This document shows positions 59,938 to 64,000 of a stretch of 64,000 nt of DNA, one piece after another. Source of the DNA: Haloferax marisrubri (GTDB lineage: Archaea > Halobacteriota > Halobacteria > Halobacteriales > Haloferacaceae); contig NZ_LOPW02000006.1 of NCBI RefSeq assembly GCF_001469875.2, forward strand, positions 168,593-232,592, read 5' to 3'. Position numbers and translations under genes: made by a program. Within the stretch, counting starts at the first letter, position 1; the number at the start of each line of letters is the position of its first letter. The notes under the pieces were generated by a model. The model was not told where the DNA came from and ran no database searches. It was given only the letters and a program-made list of their open reading frames with translations.

Positions 59938-61784
59938 CGGGCTTCGTCGGCGGCGCGCTCAACGCGGCGACGCTCGACGCCTGCGCGGCCGAACTCCACC
60001 ACGAAGACTGGTACGAGTCGGCGACGCGTTCGACCGGCCGCTTCGGCGTCTCGGTGCTCCACCACGGCGCGCGGGACCCCAAGGGCTGTACCGTCTGGGA
60101 AGACGGTCCGCGCGTGGGAGCGATATACGGCGCGGTGACGAACCTCGACGAACTCGACCTCGACGCCGACGGGCTGTTCGACCGACTGTTCGAGGACCCG
60201 CACGCGCTCCTCCCAGAACTCGACGGCTCCTTCCTCGTCGTCGCCGTCGACGGCGACGCGGAGCGCGTCGTGCTCGCCAGCGACAAACTCGGGACGCGAC
60301 AGTGCTTCTACGTCGCGGGCGAACCGTTCGCCTTCGGGACCGAGGTCGGCGCGCTGACGACCCTCCTCGACGACCCGCAGGTAGACGAGCGCGCCATCAG
60401 CGACCTGCTCATGATCGGGCACGTCTGGGGCGACAAGACGCTCGTGCAGGGCGTGAACTTCCTTCCCTCGGGGTCCGTCCTCGACTACCGGGCCGACACG
60501 GGCCCCGAAATCGAGTCGTACTGGCACCACACGTTCGAACAGAGCGCCGACGACTCCTACCTCGACGACCTCACCGCGGCCTATCAGGACGTCATCGCCG
60601 ACATGGCCGACACGATAGACGGCGATATCGGCCTGTGGCTCTCCGGCGGCCTCGACAGTCGCTCGATGGCGGGCGAACTCAGCCGCTACCACGACCTCAC
60701 CACCTACACCTACGACTCGAACCCCGCGAACGGGAGCAACCTCGAACTCGCCGCGAAGGTCTCGGAGGTGCTCGGCCTCGAGAACAGGCGCGTGCCGGTC
60801 GAGTCGGACGCGCTCGTCGAGTCGCTCGACACGTCGGTCCAACTGACCAGCGGGATGGTCGGCCTCTCGACGTTCGTCAACCTCGCGAACGTGTTCAACA
60901 TCGAGGACATGCCCGACGTGCTCATCGAGGGCTGCGGACAGGGTGGAATGATGGGCGACGGCATCGGTCGGGCCGCCGTCGAGGGAAGCAAATCCCCCGA
61001 AGCCGCCCTCTACCGCGCGAAGCACCGCATCGACATTGACGACGCCCGCCGGCTCCTACGGACGGAATTCGACCCGATGACGACCTACCGCGAGGAGGTT
61101 CGCAAGAGCGACCAGCCGGACCTCTACAGCACCGCGATGGACTGCTACTACCGCAACTACTTCCCGCGGTGCGACTTCGCCAGCAACCCCATCGCCGAGA
61201 GTCAGGCCGGCACCCGAGTCCCCTTCAGCGACACCGAGTTCCTCCGGGCCGTGACGCGGATGCCGCTGTCGCACCGCGTCGGCTCGATTCCGTTCACCAA
61301 CGGGAAGATTCCCGCGGGGACGGCCTACCCGAAGGTCGAACTGGTCCGCCGCCTCGACAGCCGACTCGCGGACATCCCCTACGAGCGGACGAAGGTCCCG
61401 CCGGCGCGCCCGATGTGGCAACACGCCGCCGGCTTCGTCGTCGGCACCTCCGTCGACCGCATCCGCGAGCGCCTCGTCGGCGACGTCCACACCTACGGCG
61501 GCCGCTCGACCATCGGCGACTGGTACCGGACGAATCGCGCGCTCCGCGAGCGGGTCGACGACCTGCTCGACTCGGCGTGCGAGCGCCCGTACTTCGACGC
61601 CGACGAGATTCGCCGCCTCCAGCGCGAGGAACTCACGGGCGAGGCCGAACACATGAGCGCCATCTCCGGCATCATCACCGGCGAGCTCTGGGTCCGCAAG
61701 TACATCGACCGCGAAGGCCGTGGCGTCGGTGAGGGTGCCGTGGGTGCGACGGAAGCCGAAGACGCGCCGCAACCGGCCGACTGA
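59934..61784 (+). CDS. asparagine-synthase-like amidotransferase lacking the N-terminal catalytic Cys
   Basis: A 616-residue AsnB-like protein. The N-terminal Ntn domain (about 1-190) starts MTGFVGG where active glutaminases have MCGI, so the nucleophilic Cys is missing and glutamine hydrolysis is unlikely. The synthetase domain (about 205-600) keeps the PP-loop SGGLDS (237-242) and is expected to adenylate a carboxylate. Related proteins are frequent in bacterial and archaeal exopolysaccharide loci, where they may amidate a sugar acid using ammonia. Here it sits between a multi-TM enzyme and a GT4 gene. Confidence 0.85.
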   Translation: MTGFVGGALNAATLDACAAELHHEDWYESATRSTGRFGVSVLHHGARDPKGCTVWEDGPRVGAIYGAVTNLDELDLDADGLFDRLFEDPHALLPELDGSFLVVAVDGDAERVVLASDKLGTRQCFYVAGEPFAFGTEVGALTTLLDDPQVDERAISDLLMIGHVWGDKTLVQGVNFLPSGSVLDYRADTGPEIESYWHHTFEQSADDSYLDDLTAAYQDVIADMADTIDGDIGLWLSGGLDSRSMAGELSRYHDLTTYTYDSNPANGSNLELAAKVSEVLGLENRRVPVESDALVESLDTSVQLTSGMVGLSTFVNLANVFNIEDMPDVLIEGCGQGGMMGDGIGRAAVEGSKSPEAALYRAKHRIDIDDARRLLRTEFDPMTTYREEVRKSDQPDLYSTAMDCYYRNYFPRCDFASNPIAESQAGTRVPFSDTEFLRAVTRMPLSHRVGSIPFTNGKIPAGTAYPKVELVRRLDSRLADIPYERTKVPPARPMWQHAAGFVVGTSVDRIRERLVGDVHTYGGRSTIGDWYRTNRALRERVDDLLDSACERPYFDADEIRRLQREELTGEAEHMSAISGIITGELWVRKYIDREGRGVGEGAVGATEAEDAPQPAD

Positions 61785-61787
61785 GGT

Positions 61788-61813
61788 CTGACGAACCGCT
61801 CGTCAGTATTTTT
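61788..61813 (+). terminator. hairpin plus T-tract terminator of the asparagine-synthase-like gene
   Basis: CTGACGA (61788-61794) and TCGTCAG (61800-61806) form a perfect 7-bp stem with a 5-nt loop, followed by TATTTTT. It begins three bases after the stop codon. This is the clearest terminator in the window. Confidence 0.75.
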
Positions 61814-61899
61814 CGTTCGAAAATCACGGGACAGCGAATCGACGTCGCTCGTTTTCAGGCGATATCAAAAGGGCCGAACGGATGAGAGGCGTCGCCGCC

Positions 61900-62145
61900 T
61901 CAGTCGTCCTCGGGAGGTCGCTCGGCGGCGCGGTAATCGACCGTCGCGGGGTCCGCTTTCCTTCCACGAGCCGAGTCCCTCATCACGTCCTTGTCTCCGC
62001 CGGTCATCCGAAGGAGGACGTCGGTGAAGCTCGCGTCGTCCCGTTTCACCTCCCAGAGGCGCTCGTACGCCTCCTCGGTGACGGTGCCCGTCTTCGTCCC
62101 ATAGCGTACACAGACACGGAGAAAGGGACTTGCGGGACAGTCCAC
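61900..62145 (-). pseudogene. VapB-like antitoxin, probably frameshifted at codon 2
   Basis: The frame encodes GTKTGTVTEEAYERLWEVKRDDASFTDVLLRMT, the ribbon-helix-helix-like start of haloarchaeal VapB-type antitoxins, which usually begin MGTKT. Here ATG at 62102 is followed by GG-ACG-AAG, one base short, so the normal start is out of frame. The only in-frame starts are upstream (GTG at 62145, ATG at 62235) and would add non-homologous residues. No PIN-domain toxin is adjacent. The C-terminus (about 35 residues) is acidic. Either a decaying orphan antitoxin or one using a shifted start. Confidence 0.5.
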
Positions 62146-62183
62146 GGTCGGCGAAAAACACCCGAAAGAAACAGACTCCGGCG

Positions 62184-63242
62184 CTACGCCGCCGAGGCGT
62201 ACATCGCCACCAACTCGTCCGCGTTCGACTGCCACGAGTAGCGTTCTTCGATGACCGCCCGGTTCGTCTGCCCCATACGGACGGCCTCCTCGGGGTTTGA
62301 GACGAGTCGCGCGAGCGCCCGCGCCAGCTCCTCGGCGTCGCCGGGCGCGACGAGAATCCCGCGGTCGTCGGTGATGACCTCGGGGATGCTCCCGACCGGC
62401 GTGGTCACGATGGCGTTGCCCCCGGCCATGCCTTCGAGCATGGCGATGGGAAGCCCCTCCGCGTAGGTCGGGAGGACGAACACCGTCCCGCGGCTGATGA
62501 GGTCGCGCTTGTCCTCCTCGGAGAGGAAGCCGAGGTACGAGACGTTGTCGTGGGCGGCGGCGACCGCCTCGGCGCGGTCGGCGTGGGGGCCGCGGCCGCC
62601 GATGCTCACCTCGAAGTCAAGACCGGGCGTGGATTCGAGTATCTCGACGGCGTCGAGGAATTCGCGGATGCCCTTGCGCTCGATGAGGTTCGAGACGAAG
62701 ACGAGATGAACGGGGTCGGTCGGGTACGTCGGGTCGTACTCCGCGGGTTCGACGGCGTTGGCCATGACGTGGACCTTCTCCTCGCCGGCGAGCCGGGAGA
62801 CGAGGCCGCGCCAGTACTCCGAGAGGACGACCACGTCGTCGACGGCGTCGAAGACGAGCGACTGGAGTCGGCGGACGACCCGCGAGTCGGTGGCGAGGAA
62901 GTCGTCGAACGACGAGCCGTGGATGTGGATGACGACGGGGACGCGCCAGACGTACTTCGAAAACAGGGCGAAGAACGCCGCACGGTAGAACGAGTAGGTG
63001 TGCGACGAGTGGACGTGGACGATGTCCGGGCGTCGCTGGAAGGGAAACAGGGCGACGGCGACGAGCGACGAGAGGAGCATCCGCGCGGCGAGTTCGAGCC
63101 CCTCGCCCTTCGGCGCGGTGTAGCGCGTGTAGACGCGCACGTCCATCCGGTCTTCGAGGTAGCGACGCTGTTCGGTGATGTATCGGTCGATGCCGCCGGT
63201 GCCTTTCGGGCCGACGATGAGGAGTGTTTGCTTGGGCTTCAT
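62184..63242 (-). CDS. glycosyltransferase family 4
   Basis: A 352-residue GT-B enzyme. The N-terminal domain contains the glycine-rich acceptor loop VGPKGTGGIDRYI and VHVHSSHTYSF; the C-terminal nucleotide-sugar domain contains FVSNLIERKGIREFLDAVEIL and the GT4 signature YAEGLPIAMLEGMAGG (ExxE-type, donor binding). It transfers a sugar from an NDP-sugar to a growing lipid-linked glycan on the cytoplasmic side. It is co-directional with the DUF354 gene 214 bp upstream. Confidence 0.92.
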   Translation of the reverse strand: MKPKQTLLIVGPKGTGGIDRYITEQRRYLEDRMDVRVYTRYTAPKGEGLELAARMLLSSLVAVALFPFQRRPDIVHVHSSHTYSFYRAAFFALFSKYVWRVPVVIHIHGSSFDDFLATDSRVVRRLQSLVFDAVDDVVVLSEYWRGLVSRLAGEEKVHVMANAVEPAEYDPTYPTDPVHLVFVSNLIERKGIREFLDAVEILESTPGLDFEVSIGGRGPHADRAEAVAAAHDNVSYLGFLSEEDKRDLISRGTVFVLPTYAEGLPIAMLEGMAGGNAIVTTPVGSIPEVITDDRGILVAPGDAEELARALARLVSNPEEAVRMGQTNRAVIEERYSWQSNADELVAMYASAA

Positions 63243-63456
63243 GGGTTGGTTCTGCGGGTCGCGGTCGGAGAGTTTCGAACTCCGACTCCGAGTCGCGGGA
63301 CGCGTCGAGGCGGGCGCGAGCGCCGGTCGATACGCGAAAATTGGGCGGTTCGGCGGTTAGTTATGGATCGATTGACCGTCTTCGGGAGCGGACGGAAGCA
63401 GCGGGTGAGGCTTTGATTCCGCCGGTGGCGTGAGGCCAGCTATGGCGCAACGGCGA

Positions 63457-64000
63457 CTACGCCGGGACGGTGTGTCGCGTCAGCGAATCCACCGTCTCGA
63501 CGGAGCCGTAGTTCAGCGCCACCTGGACGATGACGTCGGTGAGGTTGACCTTGTCCGCGAGGAACGCGTCGCGCTTGTCGGCCCAGCGGGCCTTCGCGCC
63601 GTCGTCGGCGAGGAGTTCCTCGGCGCGGGCCATCACGTCGTCGAACGACTTGAGGTTGGAGATGAGCCCCTGCCGTTCGAGTTCGACGAAGTTGCCCATG
63701 TCGTCGTCGCCGACGAAGGAGTTCGACCGGATGGCGGGCGTCCCGAGGAGCGCCGCCTCGGTGACCATGGTCTGGGTGTCGGCGACGAGTAGGCTCGCCT
63801 CGGCGAGCACGTCGTGGACGAGCGCGGGGTGGAAGTCGAACGGCCGGGTGTCGAGGTCGCCGTCGCGGCGCTCCTCGCTCTCGTCGAGGACGAAGACGGT
63901 CGCGCGCTCGCCCAGCATCTCGATGAGTTCGCGGCGGCGCTCGGGCGTGAATCCGCCGTGGCCCACGTCGTGGTGCGAGCCGAACGCGTTGAACCGGACG
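63457..64000 (-). CDS. DUF354 family protein (GT-B-like), 5' end beyond the window
   Basis: The last 180 residues of a DUF354 protein, open to the right edge. Recognisable parts are RFNAFGSHHDVGHGGFTPERRRE, VLAEASLLVADTQTMVTEAALLGTPAIRSNSFVGDDDMGNFVELE, and the C-terminal helical segment. DUF354 proteins have a GT-B/UDP-GlcNAc-epimerase-like fold and are common in archaeal glycan gene clusters; activity is not established. A GTG at 63966 could be mistaken for a start but homologous sequence continues upstream of it. Confidence 0.85.
   Translation of the reverse strand, partial: VRFNAFGSHHDVGHGGFTPERRRELIEMLGERATVFVLDESEERRDGDLDTRPFDFHPALVHDVLAEASLLVADTQTMVTEAALLGTPAIRSNSFVGDDDMGNFVELERQGLISNLKSFDDVMARAEELLADDGAKARWADKRDAFLADKVNLTDVIVQVALNYGSVETVDSLTRHTVPA

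Overview
The window looks like a haloarchaeal chromosome, most plausibly of the Haloferax/Haloferacaceae group (inference). It is GC-rich with strongly acidic proteins. Many genes have a TATA-like hexamer about 25-32 bp before the start codon, as expected for leaderless mRNAs. Secreted proteins carry Tat (RR) signals, often with a lipobox Cys. There are Bat-type (GAF/HTH_10) regulation, tandem UspA proteins and paired DUF4212/SSS symporter genes. No rRNA, tRNA, CRISPR array or intact insertion sequence was found.

Layout. 1-650: end of a SprT-like metalloprotease and a small membrane protein. 1044-10403: a peptide/amide utilisation block, made of DUF1028, a complete oligopeptide ABC transporter (fused ATPase, two permeases, Tat lipoprotein), a divergent M20 carbamoylase/amidase and an IclR regulator with a perfect inverted repeat before its start. 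10404-11254: gene-free region holding diverged direct repeats. 11255-13490: APC permease plus tandem UspA protein. 13648-14948: tyrosine recombinase-like protein. 15495-21302: DUF1269, an orphan, a DUF389 protein coupled to a membrane-linked metallophosphoesterase, and a 14-TM MFS exporter. 21822-25967: a 1211-residue surface protein and a 4-TM protein. 26040-35017: an acetate module with DUF4212/SSS symporter, UspA, small ORFs and two acs genes on either side of a Bat-like regulator. 35121-44092: aminotransferase, histidine kinase, TetR-MATE efflux pair with a 14-bp operator, lipoprotein, HhH protein, RHH-like protein and ATP-grasp ligase. 44179-46101: an AT-rich, foreign-looking OLD-family ATPase/TOPRIM nuclease. 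46316-64000: a polysaccharide/glycoconjugate locus with two paralogous beta-helix proteins, a deacetylase-like lipoprotein, GT2, DUF1616, flippase, multi-TM enzyme, asparagine-synthase-like protein, GT4 and DUF354, plus a NifU-like gene and an antitoxin remnant.

How the genes may work together: import and breakdown of peptides or amides (1-10 kb); acetate uptake and activation to acetyl-CoA (26-35 kb); regulated multidrug efflux (38.5-40.5 kb); and assembly, export and modification of a cell-surface polysaccharide (46-64 kb).

The most unusual signal is architectural. Five unrelated genes (13698, 21822, 26255-, 47746-, 59934) are preceded by a short ORF of 17-43 codons. Each short ORF ends in Arg-stop with its stop overlapping the downstream start as ATGA or GTGA, and each has a Shine-Dalgarno-like patch inside. 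This resembles a natural bicistronic leader. Other items worth checking are the OLD island, a nearly identical 168-bp tract shared by the two beta-helix genes, a Bat regulator built on a catalytically dead integrase-like domain, and an 18-bp inverted repeat upstream of the NifU-like gene.
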